From Flaviflexus massiliensis (GTDB lineage: Bacteria; Actinomycetota; Actinomycetes; Actinomycetales; Actinomycetaceae), in contig NZ_LN831056.1 in NCBI RefSeq assembly GCF_001375495.1, positions 277,642 to 341,641 of the forward strand: a stretch of 64,000 bases of DNA, read 5' to 3'. Every line of letters starts with the position of its first letter. Positions within the stretch are counted from its first letter, which is position 1. Positions 43,688-52,694 of the stretch are shown here, in pieces. The position numbers and the translations under genes are program-made. Below the pieces are notes generated by a model, which was given only the letters and a program-made list of their open reading frames with translations, was not told the origin of the DNA and did no database searches.

Positions 43688-44781
43688 CGGAACTGGAACG
43701 GCAAAATCACCGTGAGCACGGCAATACCGAAACGGGACTGGTGGTGCGAAACCTGAACGTCTCCTTTGACAAACCAGTAATTAGGGGTGTCAACCTTCGT
43801 GTTGATGAAGGTGAAATACTGAGTCTGGTGGGCCCTTCGGGATCAGGAAAAACAACTCTTTTACGGACTATTGCCGGCTTGCATGCCCATGCAGGTGGGA
43901 GGATCTTGATCAACGGGCGCGATATCAGTGATGAACAACCACAGCATCGCAAAACCGGCTTGGTGTTCCAAACGCCGGCACTCTTTCCCGACTTAACAGT
44001 CCGAGAAAATGTCGCTTTCGGATTAGATGACGCAATGATGAGTGACAGTCGCCGCGATGATCTGGTCGAGATTGGCATGACCATGATGAATATCGCGGGG
44101 CTTGCCGACTTACGACCGGATGTCCTCTCAGGTGGGCAGGGTCAGCGAGTTTCGTTTGCTCGCACTATTGTCCGTAGGCCGCGCGTACTTCTACTTGATG
44201 AGCCCGTTGCTCACGTGGAGGTGGCACTAAGGCACGCAATTCACAAGGACATCACCACCCAAGTGCGCAGGATGGGGATGAGCGCAATCTACGTCACCCA
44301 TGACATTAGCGAGGCCTGTGCACTGGGTGGTCGGATCGCGATCATGAATGACGGTCAGATTGTTCAAGAAGGTACACCGCGGTGGGTTTACCAGCATCCA
44401 AACAGTGCTTTCGTTGCGGAGCTCATGGGGGTGGTCAACGGGTTTGCTGCGAGGGCGATCAATAGGACAGGCAATCTAGCGCATGTGAGACTTGGCAAGG
44501 CGACAGTGTCATTGCCGTGCCAAGACAGCGTAGTAAATGGCCCCGTCACGGTGTTTGTTCCTCCCGAATCTGTGGACCTTTCCGACGCTCCCCAGAGGGA
44601 AGGATTCATGCTTGGACAAGTTATCGAAGCAGGATTCGCCCGAACCCATATGGTTTATGACATTGAGACGGATTTCGGGACGCTTGTCGCTCACGACTCC
44701 ACGCAAAAGCCTCCACGCCAGATTGGAGAACGAGCCTGGTTTCGGATCCGTGACGGCTGGGTTATCCCACCTGAAGACTAG
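43684..44781 (+). CDS. ABC transporter ATPase
   Basis: A 365-residue ATPase of the CUT1/Fbp type. Walker A GPSGSGKTT (about 55-63), Q-loop LVFQTPALFPDL, signature LSGGQGQRVSFAR and switch YVTHDI are present. The Walker B region reads VLLLDEPVAHVEVALRHA, where LSALD or LSNLD would be usual, so the D-loop is altered. The C-terminal TOBE-like region (about 250-360) matches the family. GTG 43684 overlaps the permease stop. Confidence 0.88.
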   Translation: MTELERQNHREHGNTETGLVVRNLNVSFDKPVIRGVNLRVDEGEILSLVGPSGSGKTTLLRTIAGLHAHAGGRILINGRDISDEQPQHRKTGLVFQTPALFPDLTVRENVAFGLDDAMMSDSRRDDLVEIGMTMMNIAGLADLRPDVLSGGQGQRVSFARTIVRRPRVLLLDEPVAHVEVALRHAIHKDITTQVRRMGMSAIYVTHDISEACALGGRIAIMNDGQIVQEGTPRWVYQHPNSAFVAELMGVVNGFAARAINRTGNLAHVRLGKATVSLPCQDSVVNGPVTVFVPPESVDLSDAPQREGFMLGQVIEAGFARTHMVYDIETDFGTLVAHDSTQKPPRQIGERAWFRIRDGWVIPPED

Positions 44782-44810
44782 TCACGCCACAGGCATGACA
44801 AAATAGCCAC

Positions 44811-45191
44811 GTGGTAGAGATTTCTGAAGAAGAGTTCGAGGAAGCTGTCGGTGACGCCCTTGACTTGGTGCCGCCTGAGCTAATGAATGCTGTCGACAAC
44901 GTCGTGTTCCTCATTGAAGAGGAGCCCACAGAAGAGCAAATGGTTGGAACCGAGCTAGTGGATGGTCAGCCGGGCCTACTGGGACTCTACGAGGGAACGG
45001 CATTGACCGATCGAGACGATGGTTGGTCTGGAGCCCTGCCCGATACGATCTTCATTTTCCGTGGCCCCCTGTTGAGGCTGTGCGAAAGCAGAGAAAAACT
45101 TACCGAAGAAATAGCCATCACTGTCATTCACGAAATTGCTCATCACTTCGGGATCGACGATGATCGTCTCCACGATCTTGGATGGGCATAG
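44811..45191 (+). CDS. Minimal metallopeptidase (DUF1025 / PF06262 family)
   Basis: A 126-residue zincin-like protein with the active-site helix ITVIHEIAHHFGIDDDRL (HExxH and a third ligand downstream). The family is a small conserved actinobacterial one without known substrate. GTG 44811 has no clear ribosome site and may be leaderless (a possible -10 lies just upstream). It follows the ABC ATPase by 29 bases on the same strand but is probably unrelated. Confidence 0.85.
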   Translation: MVEISEEEFEEAVGDALDLVPPELMNAVDNVVFLIEEEPTEEQMVGTELVDGQPGLLGLYEGTALTDRDDGWSGALPDTIFIFRGPLLRLCESREKLTEEIAITVIHEIAHHFGIDDDRLHDLGWA

Positions 45192-45426
45192 AGATGGGGG
45201 AGTAGACGCAACTTCAAGAGAGGAAGTACCACTTGTGTTGAGCGCAGGGGGAACACCTTCTCATTTCGACAGTGTGTAAACCTCGTCGCCTCGGAAGCTA
45301 TATCTCCTGGTTGGGGCCCAGTGGTGTCACATCCATGTTTGTCGGGATCCTGTAATTCACCAATCGTTCAGCTGGTGCTTAACAACCGGGGTGAACCGGT
45401 GACTGTTTCGTGGGAAAGTGAGTGGT
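45192..45426. other. Intergenic stretch with no recognised element
   Basis: 235 bases between the metallopeptidase and hydrolase genes. I see no gene, no strong hairpin and no clear promoter hexamers. Confidence 0.4.
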
Positions 45427-46242
45427 ATGGAACTACGTCACATCATCGCTAATGGTCAGCCCCGCAGTACGATCCTGCTCCTGCACGGCTACGCCGAACA
45501 CTCCGGTCGCTACTCGCACGCCATCGAACGTTTCGCTGCGGCCGGATTTGATGTGTTCTCGTACGACCAGCAAGGGCACGGTACGTCCGAAGGGAAGCGG
45601 GCCCGAGTCGATGTGGCTGACCTGATCGCCGACCACCGGGTAGCGAGGGCGATGGTGGGGGAGCGAAAGCGTACAGAGAGTCTCATGCTCTTCGGTCACT
45701 CCATGGGAGGCCTGGTCACCGCGGCCTCCGCACTCATTGATCCCAGTGGCGTGGATGCTGTCGTGCTCTCAGGACCGGCCTTCCGGCAATACCCGGAGAC
45801 AGCACCCGTGGTTTCCCGCATGGGCTATCGCCTCTCTCGGCTCTTGCCAGGTGTGCCGATGGTGAAGCTCGATGCTGGGCTGGTCAGCCGCGATCCGCTC
45901 GCTGTACGCAAGTACGAGCGTGATCCGCTGAACTACCAGGGCAGGGTACCCCTGCTGACGGGAGCTTCCATGGCGGTTCAGGGGCGCAGGGTTCTGGATC
46001 ATGCTCGCCTGTGGGATAGCAAGCTGCCTCTCCTTGTCATGCACGGGGAGGATGATGGGCTGGCAAACGTCGATGGTTCGAGAGAATTTGTGGCCTCCGC
46101 AAGGCTCGTAGAAGCACCCGCCCGGCTTGTGACAATTCCGGGTGCCTACCATGAGCTTCTGCAGGAGCCCGAGGGTGATGACCTGCAGGATCAGATGGTG
46201 GAGTGGATGATTGACCAGCTTGCCGAAAGCGGCCCTGCCTAG
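45427..46242 (+). CDS. Alpha/beta hydrolase, monoacylglycerol-lipase-like
   Basis: A 271-residue serine hydrolase. The triad is visible: Ser in LMLFGHSMGGLV, Asp in VMHGEDDGLANVDGS and His in IPGAYHELLQEP. ILLLHGYAEHSGRY is the oxyanion segment typical of monoglyceride lipases. ATG 45427 is preferred because GGGAAA at 45412 is then 9 bases away; an in-frame GTG at 45418 is too close to it. It would hydrolyse lipid monoesters in the cytoplasm. Confidence 0.87.
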   Translation: MELRHIIANGQPRSTILLLHGYAEHSGRYSHAIERFAAAGFDVFSYDQQGHGTSEGKRARVDVADLIADHRVARAMVGERKRTESLMLFGHSMGGLVTAASALIDPSGVDAVVLSGPAFRQYPETAPVVSRMGYRLSRLLPGVPMVKLDAGLVSRDPLAVRKYERDPLNYQGRVPLLTGASMAVQGRRVLDHARLWDSKLPLLVMHGEDDGLANVDGSREFVASARLVEAPARLVTIPGAYHELLQEPEGDDLQDQMVEWMIDQLAESGPA

Positions 46243-46277
46243 CAGACTCGGAGCCCTTCACTAGGTACGGTAAAGGG

Positions 46278-49200
46278 GTGAGTCCCATATCGTTCTTCCG
46301 TAAGAAAAGCTCCGAGCCACAGGAGTCGGCACCCTCTGCCGACTCACCGGTTGAGGTGGAGGAAACAGCGCCCGTCGCAGTTCCTGAACCGGAGCCGAAA
46401 CCTGCCCCGCAGCTTGAGGATGACCTCCACGGCGAGGACACGAACGACGATTCTCAGGCCGCCTATGCGGCAGTGACTCAAGCCTTTGCGACATGGCGAT
46501 CCGACCTGGAGAACCGGACGGATGACATCGTGCTGTCTGCTGATGAACCGGATGTTCTCGACCTGTCGCAGCTACACCCGACGGGTGCTGCTCAACTGTA
46601 TTCGGGTAGCCCCACTCCGCTGACCTCACTCATTCGCGAAGTCGACGCGCAATCCAGGGCGCGCACCAAGATCAACGCTTTGATCGCGAAGCAGAGGTCC
46701 CTCGAGGAAGCCTACGGCTCCGCCCCCATCTCCCTCATTCTTGGAACCCTCACGTGGTCCGAGATCAGGGCCGGGCGCCCCGGCCCTGTCGAACCCGATG
46801 AAGACCATGACGAGGTTGAGCTCGGTGCCGCCTTTGATGAGACCGGCCAGATCGACGTTACCGAGGTTGAGGCAGTCGGTGAGCCCGTTGGTCCCCAGAT
46901 CACGGAAATCACCGAGCCTGCCCTCCGCAGGTCCATTCACGTAGTTTCCTCCACGGCCTCCGACCCGGTCTTGACGCTGGGAGATGAGGCGGATGTGTCA
47001 TCCGCCGTGCTCGCTGCGCTACGCCGGCACGGGGCACCGCCGGAAGCGGTCGAAGACGTGCGCACTCTCGCGCATGGTTCCGATACTCAGGAGCAGGCAC
47101 TGGTCCGGCTCCGTGAACTCGCACGCGTGTACCTGCCAGGTTGCGAGTTTAAGAGCGCCACCCTCGTTGCCCTCGCTTCCTCACCTTCGGCGATCCTGCA
47201 CGACGATCTGGTCATGATGGAACCGCAGATCCGCGGATCCCGATTCATTGCCGATCTGGTGCAGGAAAAGGAACCGACCACCGAGATCGCGGCTGACCCG
47301 TACGATCGGCCGCCCCATGCGGAGCGCGGTGCCGGTCAACTCGACACCACCGAACTCGACATCGTCGATGCTGTTGCTGAGGGCACCTCTATCTTTATCA
47401 ATTCGACACCCGGAACAGACCCGCGCCGGGTCCTTGCCTCCATCGCCTCCGACATTGCCGCCTCCGGCAAGTCCGTTCTCTACGTGTACGGAAACACGGC
47501 CGCCCACCGGTCGTTCACGGGGCAGCTGGAACGCATGGGTCTCGATGATCTCGTGGCCGACTTCGGTCAGTCCTCCTCCGTTCCCCTGAGACTCCGCACC
47601 GGGATGAGGCTCAAGGCGCCCTCGATCGATGTTGAAGCCGTATCGGAACGCAACTCGGAACTTGAATCGGGCAGGGAAGCGCTCGTGGAATTCATGACCG
47701 CGCTTCACGAGACCTCACCCAAGTGGGGAGTCTCAGCCTACGAGCTCCTCACCCAGATCGTTGAGATGTCCTTGGTGGAGGATGGGGCGCGCACGAGCGT
47801 GCGCCTATCCGAACAGGTCGTTGGTGATCTGTCCGATGAGGAAGCGCGGCGCGGTGCCGCAGCGAAGCTGGATGAATCCCTCAGGCTCGGCCAGCGCACC
47901 TCGGAAACCAACCCGTGGGCAGGCAGCAACATCTTCACCGAAGATGAGGCAACGACGGCTCACGAGCGGGTCACCCACCTGGCCGATATCAGCCTGCCCG
48001 CGCTCATGGACCAGGTCCAGCGAGTCGCAGCACAGACCGGCCTCCGACAAGCAGAATCCCTTGACGACTGGGCAGAGCAACTGGAACTCATGGTCGAGGT
48101 ATCCGACACCCTCGATGTTTTCCGACCCCACATTTACGAACGCTCCGTTGCCGACATGCTGATCGCAACAGCATCGAAGGAATGGCGAGCAAGCCACGGG
48201 GCCACCATGGGCATGACCGAACGCAGGCACCTGAAGAAGGAAGCCCGCGACATGGTCCGCCCCGGCCAAGACACCCCCGATCTCCACTCGGCACTTGCAC
48301 AAGTGCAGCGCGAGCGTGAGAAGTGGCGCCTGCTTGCCGAACCGGGCTCGTGGCCCACCGTTCCGGAAGGAATGTCGCAGCTCCAGGACACCTACCGGGA
48401 AGTTAGGGCAGAGATCGACGAGATCACCGAGCTTCTGCCCGAGGATGAGCTGACGAGCATGCCCCTGCACGCTCTGCGCCAGCGCTGCCAGGTGCTCGCA
48501 CGCGAATCCGGTGACCTCCAGGATCTGCCGCGCCGCAACACCCTCAACCGAGAGATCGCGGAAGCCGGACTATCGGAACTCTACGCGGACCTGCAGACTC
48601 GCGGCGTGACCCCGGAACGGGCCGGCAACGAACTCCACGCCGCCTACCTGGCCTCTGTGTTCGAGCACATGTTTTCCAGCACGCCGGCGCTCGCGGCAGG
48701 AGCAGGAAACCGGGCCGGTGACCTCATCTCCACGGTTGTGCGTCTCGACCGTGAGCACGTGGCCTCGATGCCGACCTACATTTCCCGTGCCGTCATCTCC
48801 TCCATGCGCTCCCATATCACCAAGAAGAAGGACCAGACCCTCGAGGTCGATGGATTCTTGGCCGATCATGGTGTGACGGGCTTGAAGGAAGCGATTGCCA
48901 AGCACGGTGACCTGCTTCAGTCGGCACGTCCCGTGTGGGCCATGAGCGCGGTGGCTGTTGCCCAGTTCCTGCCTCCCATGCAGTGGGCTGATGTTGTCAT
49001 TCTCGATGGCATTGATGGTGTGGAGCTCGCTCAGCTCGTTCCCTCACTCCTGCGCGGCCGAACCGTCGTGGTGTCGGGCCGTGCCCACAGCTCCGGCGAA
49101 GCGGTCTCGGCACTAGCCAAGTCCCTGCCCGTCGCGAGCCTACCCACGCATTCCTCGCGCCACGATGACATGACCGCGAGCTTCCTTGCGAGCAACGGCT

Positions 49201-50642
49201 TTGCTTCCGACCTCAAGGTCTTCCCGAGCGCACCCACCAGGCCCGCCCCGAAGCTCAAGATCGTGGAGGGCACGGGGGTGCCTGGACCGACCTCGGGACT
49301 CGTTGAGGGGCCCGAGAAGGAAGTTGAAGCAGTGGTCGAGCAGGTCGTGGACCTCGCACTGTCCAAGCCCGGCGAATCCGTGGGTGTCATTGCTCTGAAT
49401 GCGGCACATGCGGAGCGCATCCGCGCCGCCATCCGATCCGTCGCCCGCACCTCCTCCGCGCTTGGTCACTTGACCGACCCGACCGTGAAGGAACCCTTTA
49501 CTGTCGTGGATGCGTTCTCTACGCTGGGGCTGCGCAGGGACCACATTGTTCTGACCGTGGGGCTTGGCAAGACCGTGCACGGCCGGGTCCTCCACTCCTT
49601 CGGTGAGCTTTCCACCCCGGCGGGTGTGGAAGGGCTCGTGTCCGCACTCGAGTCACCACGGAAGTCGCTGACCATTATCTCGTCCTTTGCCGCAAGCGAC
49701 ATTGACCGCAAGCGGCTGGGAGCACCGGGCTCGATCCTGCTCGTCGACCTGCTCGAAGCCTATTCCCAGCAGGGCCCGGCAGAGACCGCCCCGCAGGAAG
49801 GCACCCGCAACGCCCTCATCACCGACCTCTCGCTGAGGTTGCAGGAGCGCGGATATCGGGCGCAGGCAGCATACTCGCGTGGCGATTCGCTCGTGATTCC
49901 GCTCGTCGTTGGTCACGATGACATCCCCGGCACTTGGGCCGTGGCTGTCACGATTGATGATGATGTGTATGCGCGGGAGACATCCCTGCGGCGCAGGGAT
50001 GAGTTCTGGCCCGCCATGCTCACCTCACGCGGTTGGACCGTTGTCTCCACCGTCACGACCTCCGTGTTCTTCGGTCCCCAAACCGAAGTCGACCGGATCA
50101 TCGCGGCCGTGGATCACGTTCGTGACGAGGTGCGCCGAGCGCGACAGCGGCAGGCCATGGTTGGCAAGCCCCTGCCCTCACACCTCGACATCTCCACCCT
50201 GGATGATGATCTGGACAATCCCATGTGGAAGTCACGCGGTCCCCGTCCCAAGGTCTCCCCGGGCATGCCACTTGCCGCCTACTCGGATGATCAGCTCGAT
50301 GAGCTCGTGACCTGGATTCTGAGTGATGGGCGCAAGAGAAGCGAGGAGGACGTGGTGAATGAACTTCGTTCCGAACTCGATTTACGCCGCCGCGGCGTCC
50401 AAATCGATGTCGTTCTCCGCAACGTTGTCCGCCGTCAATTCCCAGCAGATTCCGATCAGCGGCAACCTGCAGGTGCACCGGTGGAAGACAATGGGCAATC
50501 ATTCACCGATGCCGAGGCGAACACGGGTGAGAATGGTGCTCGTGGAACCGACCAGGGTGACCGAGTCGAAGGTAATCAGTCACTTGATTCAATAGATGAG
50601 GGTGATCTGCCGGGTGGGGATGAGCAGGACGAGATCGGGTGA
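46278..50642 (+). CDS. Giant helicase-related protein with degenerate ATPase and nuclease motifs
   Basis: A 1454-residue protein. The first 60 residues are acidic and disordered. The body resembles large actinobacterial SF1 (Upf1/DUF4011-like) helicases: core 1 near 365-420, a long helical insertion (about 450-880), core 2 near 895-1180, and a C-terminal restriction-endonuclease-like (MTES_1575 type) domain near 1190-1295. Key residues are missing. The Walker A position reads INSTPGTDPRRVLASIA, lacking GK(T/S); the Walker B position reads VVILDGIDGVE, with G for the catalytic Glu; the nuclease strand reads IPLVVGHDDIPGTWAVAVTIDDD, with P where relatives have the first Asp (IDLAV). The acidic tail is disordered. 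It is coupled to a 66-residue gene (GTGA). It likely acts as a scaffold or DNA-binding protein; function unknown. Confidence 0.7.
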   Translation: MSPISFFRKKSSEPQESAPSADSPVEVEETAPVAVPEPEPKPAPQLEDDLHGEDTNDDSQAAYAAVTQAFATWRSDLENRTDDIVLSADEPDVLDLSQLHPTGAAQLYSGSPTPLTSLIREVDAQSRARTKINALIAKQRSLEEAYGSAPISLILGTLTWSEIRAGRPGPVEPDEDHDEVELGAAFDETGQIDVTEVEAVGEPVGPQITEITEPALRRSIHVVSSTASDPVLTLGDEADVSSAVLAALRRHGAPPEAVEDVRTLAHGSDTQEQALVRLRELARVYLPGCEFKSATLVALASSPSAILHDDLVMMEPQIRGSRFIADLVQEKEPTTEIAADPYDRPPHAERGAGQLDTTELDIVDAVAEGTSIFINSTPGTDPRRVLASIASDIAASGKSVLYVYGNTAAHRSFTGQLERMGLDDLVADFGQSSSVPLRLRTGMRLKAPSIDVEAVSERNSELESGREALVEFMTALHETSPKWGVSAYELLTQIVEMSLVEDGARTSVRLSEQVVGDLSDEEARRGAAAKLDESLRLGQRTSETNPWAGSNIFTEDEATTAHERVTHLADISLPALMDQVQRVAAQTGLRQAESLDDWAEQLELMVEVSDTLDVFRPHIYERSVADMLIATASKEWRASHGATMGMTERRHLKKEARDMVRPGQDTPDLHSALAQVQREREKWRLLAEPGSWPTVPEGMSQLQDTYREVRAEIDEITELLPEDELTSMPLHALRQRCQVLARESGDLQDLPRRNTLNREIAEAGLSELYADLQTRGVTPERAGNELHAAYLASVFEHMFSSTPALAAGAGNRAGDLISTVVRLDREHVASMPTYISRAVISSMRSHITKKKDQTLEVDGFLADHGVTGLKEAIAKHGDLLQSARPVWAMSAVAVAQFLPPMQWADVVILDGIDGVELAQLVPSLLRGRTVVVSGRAHSSGEAVSALAKSLPVASLPTHSSRHDDMTASFLASNGFASDLKVFPSAPTRPAPKLKIVEGTGVPGPTSGLVEGPEKEVEAVVEQVVDLALSKPGESVGVIALNAAHAERIRAAIRSVARTSSALGHLTDPTVKEPFTVVDAFSTLGLRRDHIVLTVGLGKTVHGRVLHSFGELSTPAGVEGLVSALESPRKSLTIISSFAASDIDRKRLGAPGSILLVDLLEAYSQQGPAETAPQEGTRNALITDLSLRLQERGYRAQAAYSRGDSLVIPLVVGHDDIPGTWAVAVTIDDDVYARETSLRRRDEFWPAMLTSRGWTVVSTVTTSVFFGPQTEVDRIIAAVDHVRDEVRRARQRQAMVGKPLPSHLDISTLDDDLDNPMWKSRGPRPKVSPGMPLAAYSDDQLDELVTWILSDGRKRSEEDVVNELRSELDLRRRGVQIDVVLRNVVRRQFPADSDQRQPAGAPVEDNGQSFTDAEANTGENGARGTDQGDRVEGNQSLDSIDEGDLPGGDEQDEIG

Positions 50643-50839
50643 AGAAACGAGCTGTCTACCTTTCCCGAGTAGATCGGGAGAGGCTCGAGCGCGGCGAGAT
50701 CACCTCTGCTGAAGAGGCACTACATAAAGACGATCCGCCTGCCCGGAGAAAACCCGGACAGGCGGAATCGAAAAAGAAGACTGCACTGTCCCAGCGGGAT
50801 CGGGAGATCTTGGAAGACCGCCCACCCCACTGGGGTTAA
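50639..50839 (+). CDS. Small basic protein coupled to the helicase-related gene
   Basis: A 66-residue protein, MKKRAVYLSRVDRERLERGE, with mixed-charge helices, an EITSAEEAL turn and a KKKTALSQRDREILEDRPPH end. I recognise no family. Its GTG start overlaps the stop of the 1454-residue gene, so the two are made together and may interact. It is convergent with mscL, only three bases apart. Confidence 0.65.
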   Translation: MKKRAVYLSRVDRERLERGEITSAEEALHKDDPPARRKPGQAESKKKTALSQRDREILEDRPPHWG

Positions 50840-50842
50840 GCC

Positions 50843-51250
50843 TTAGAGGCGGGGATCGGTGCCACCAGCATTCTGGCGAAGCAGGTCGCGGATCTCGGTG
50901 AGGAGAACAACGTCATCGGCGGGGAGCTCGGGATCCTCCGCGATGCCGGCCTTGCGGCGCTCAGCGAGCTTGTTCATGGGCATGACAACGAAGAAGTAGA
51001 GAGCAAGAGCAACGAGGAGGAAGCTCACGAGGGCGGTCAGGACCGCGCCCGGGAGGATCGTTGCACCGTTGATGGTGAAGGCACCAACGGAGTCGAAGTT
51101 GGGCTCACCAAAGATCGCGCCGATCAGCGGGTTGAGAACCTTGTCGACGAGAGCGGTCACAACCGCGGTGAAAGCAGCACCGATAACCATACCGACGGCG
51201 AGGTCGATGGCGTTACCGCGGGAAATGAATTCTTTAAAACCTTGAATCAT
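50843..51250 (-). CDS. mscL: Large-conductance mechanosensitive channel
   Basis: A 135-residue channel subunit (pentamer in the inner membrane) that opens on hypo-osmotic shock. MIQGFKEFISRGNAIDLAVGMVIGAAFTAVVTALVDKVLNP covers the amphipathic N-terminal helix and TM1 pore; TM2 is near 75-100 (LVALALYFFVVMPMNKL); the C-terminal helical bundle follows. AAAGGA precedes ATG 51250. It lies 30 bases after the SAF-protein stop on the same strand, an arrangement conserved in actinobacteria. Confidence 0.96.
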   Translation of the reverse strand: MIQGFKEFISRGNAIDLAVGMVIGAAFTAVVTALVDKVLNPLIGAIFGEPNFDSVGAFTINGATILPGAVLTALVSFLLVALALYFFVVMPMNKLAERRKAGIAEDPELPADDVVLLTEIRDLLRQNAGGTDPRL

Positions 51251-51280
51251 GGGATGGGGTCCTTTCTGAATGGGGACGAC

Positions 51281-51895
51281 TTAATCCTGCAGAACCGCAA
51301 AAAGGGGCGCCCTGGCACTCATGCCAAGGACAAATGTAGCGTGCTCTACGTCGATTGCAACATAGGCATAGACCAAGTTGTCAGAATCGGACATTGATGA
51401 TGGTGCGGCCTCAGCGTCAGAAAAAGCGAGAATCGTGGCATGAGTGGCCACCTCAATCGCATTCCCTTCCTCCGTCAATGCCAGCAGCATGACCACCGAA
51501 CCCACGGGAATCAGATCCTTCGGAGTGGCGAGATAAAGCGGAACAACCACCGTCCCCTCCGGCGCACCATCGGACAGGGTGGGGCCAATGACCATGCTCG
51601 AGGTTAGGGGAGTGCCCTCGGGAATGGCCACCGCCAAACGTCTCCCTTGTAGGTCATCAACGTTCTTATCAGCTGGGATAAGGCCCGAGGGAGCCTGCAC
51701 CAATGTGATGTCTTCCTCAGAGATCACGTGCCCCGCCGGCATCGATCTGCTCGCCACCGCCAACTCCGCCATCATCACCCGCCCCGAGGAACCAATACTC
51801 GCCACAACCAGGGCCAGACAGAGTGCAAGAAACGTTGCGGTCAGGAGCTTGCGCCAGCGCCAAAGCATGGCCCGAACAGAAGGTTTTGAGGACAT
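51281..51895 (-). CDS. SAF-domain membrane-anchored protein (CpaB/RcpC-like)
   Basis: A 204-residue protein with an N-terminal basic segment and one membrane span (about 16-36), then a SAF domain (about 45-105, VASRSMPAGHVISEEDITLV and GRRLAVAIPEGTPLTSSMV) and a C-terminal beta region. SAF domains occur in pilus and flagellar assembly proteins and antifreeze-like enzymes; this actinobacterial group near mscL has no known role. It probably shares a message with mscL. Confidence 0.8.
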   Translation of the reverse strand: MSSKPSVRAMLWRWRKLLTATFLALCLALVVASIGSSGRVMMAELAVASRSMPAGHVISEEDITLVQAPSGLIPADKNVDDLQGRRLAVAIPEGTPLTSSMVIGPTLSDGAPEGTVVVPLYLATPKDLIPVGSVVMLLALTEEGNAIEVATHATILAFSDAEAAPSSMSDSDNLVYAYVAIDVEHATFVLGMSARAPLFAVLQD

Positions 51896-52008
51896 GGTCA
51901 GATCCTAAGAACCACGCCTTGACGCACTAATGTCAGGGAACTGTAAGTGGGGAGAACCTGGAGGAGGCATGCAATGTGGAAGAGCCTAAGGATACCTGCT
52001 TACAAATG

Positions 52009-52074
52009 CTGAGCAGGGTCGGATAAATAACTGAGCGCAGCTAGACAAATCGCTGAGTACGGCTGGACAAAAGG
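52009..52074. repeat. Three degenerate 22-bp tandem repeats
   Basis: 52009-52030, 52031-52052 and 52053-52074 each start CTGAG and share a (A/G)GC(T/C)(A/G)GA(C/T)AAA core. They lie in the 263-bp gap between the SAF and FmdB genes. No palindrome is evident. Confidence 0.6.
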
Positions 52075-52158
52075 ACTGGGGATCCACCAGTGGTGAATTC
52101 CCAGAAAGACTCTTGGATGCTTGATCCTGGCAAGCAGTGAAAGAAAAGAGTTCGGAGC

Positions 52159-52503
52159 TTAGCTTGCCTTCGATGACGTGGACGAGCTCGAGGATGACGA
52201 AGCGGAGCTCGATGAGGAGCTGGACTTGGAGGAGCTACCCGAGTCAGAGGAGGTGGAAGCGGCGGGCTTCGACTCGGAAGAGGAGTCCTTAGCGGGCTTG
52301 TCTGAGGCGGTCAGGCCGCTCGACTGGGAGCGCGAATCGTTTCGGTAGAAGCCTGAGCCCTTGAAGACAACGCCAACAGAGTTGAAGAGCTTGCGCAGCT
52401 CGCCGCCGCATTTGTCGCAAACAGACAGCGGATCATCACTAAAAGACTGATGAATATCGAATTCGTTTCCGCACGACTTGCAACGGTAAGAATAGGTAGG
52501 CAC
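52159..52503 (-). CDS. FmdB-family zinc-ribbon protein, Ruc-like
   Basis: A 114-residue protein with an N-terminal zinc ribbon (MPTYSYRCKSCGNEFDIHQS and VCDKCGGELRKL, two CxxC pairs) and a disordered C-terminus of Ser, Lys and Ala. Domain layout and gene neighbourhood (next to 5-formyl-THF cyclo-ligase, near mscL and moeA) match M. tuberculosis Rv0991c (Ruc), a redox-regulated chaperone whose ribbon cysteines sense oxidation. The start is GTG 52503. Orthology is inferred. Confidence 0.82.
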   Translation of the reverse strand: MPTYSYRCKSCGNEFDIHQSFSDDPLSVCDKCGGELRKLFNSVGVVFKGSGFYRNDSRSQSSGLTASDKPAKDSSSESKPAASTSSDSGSSSKSSSSSSSASSSSSSSTSSKAS

Positions 52504-52694
52504 TCAACACTCCATCGGACAAGGATCTAACGAGTTGTAATCGTACTCCAAAGAACACCCTGGTAGCCGTGAGCGTGGCAGGGATGACACTCCCGTAAGA
52601 CAGTCCCAATCGTGAGGCATCAAGAATGCTCCGGAATTGGGCTGGGAAGATTGCACAGCTGATCGGCTGGGATCAACCAGGCACAACTTTGAAT

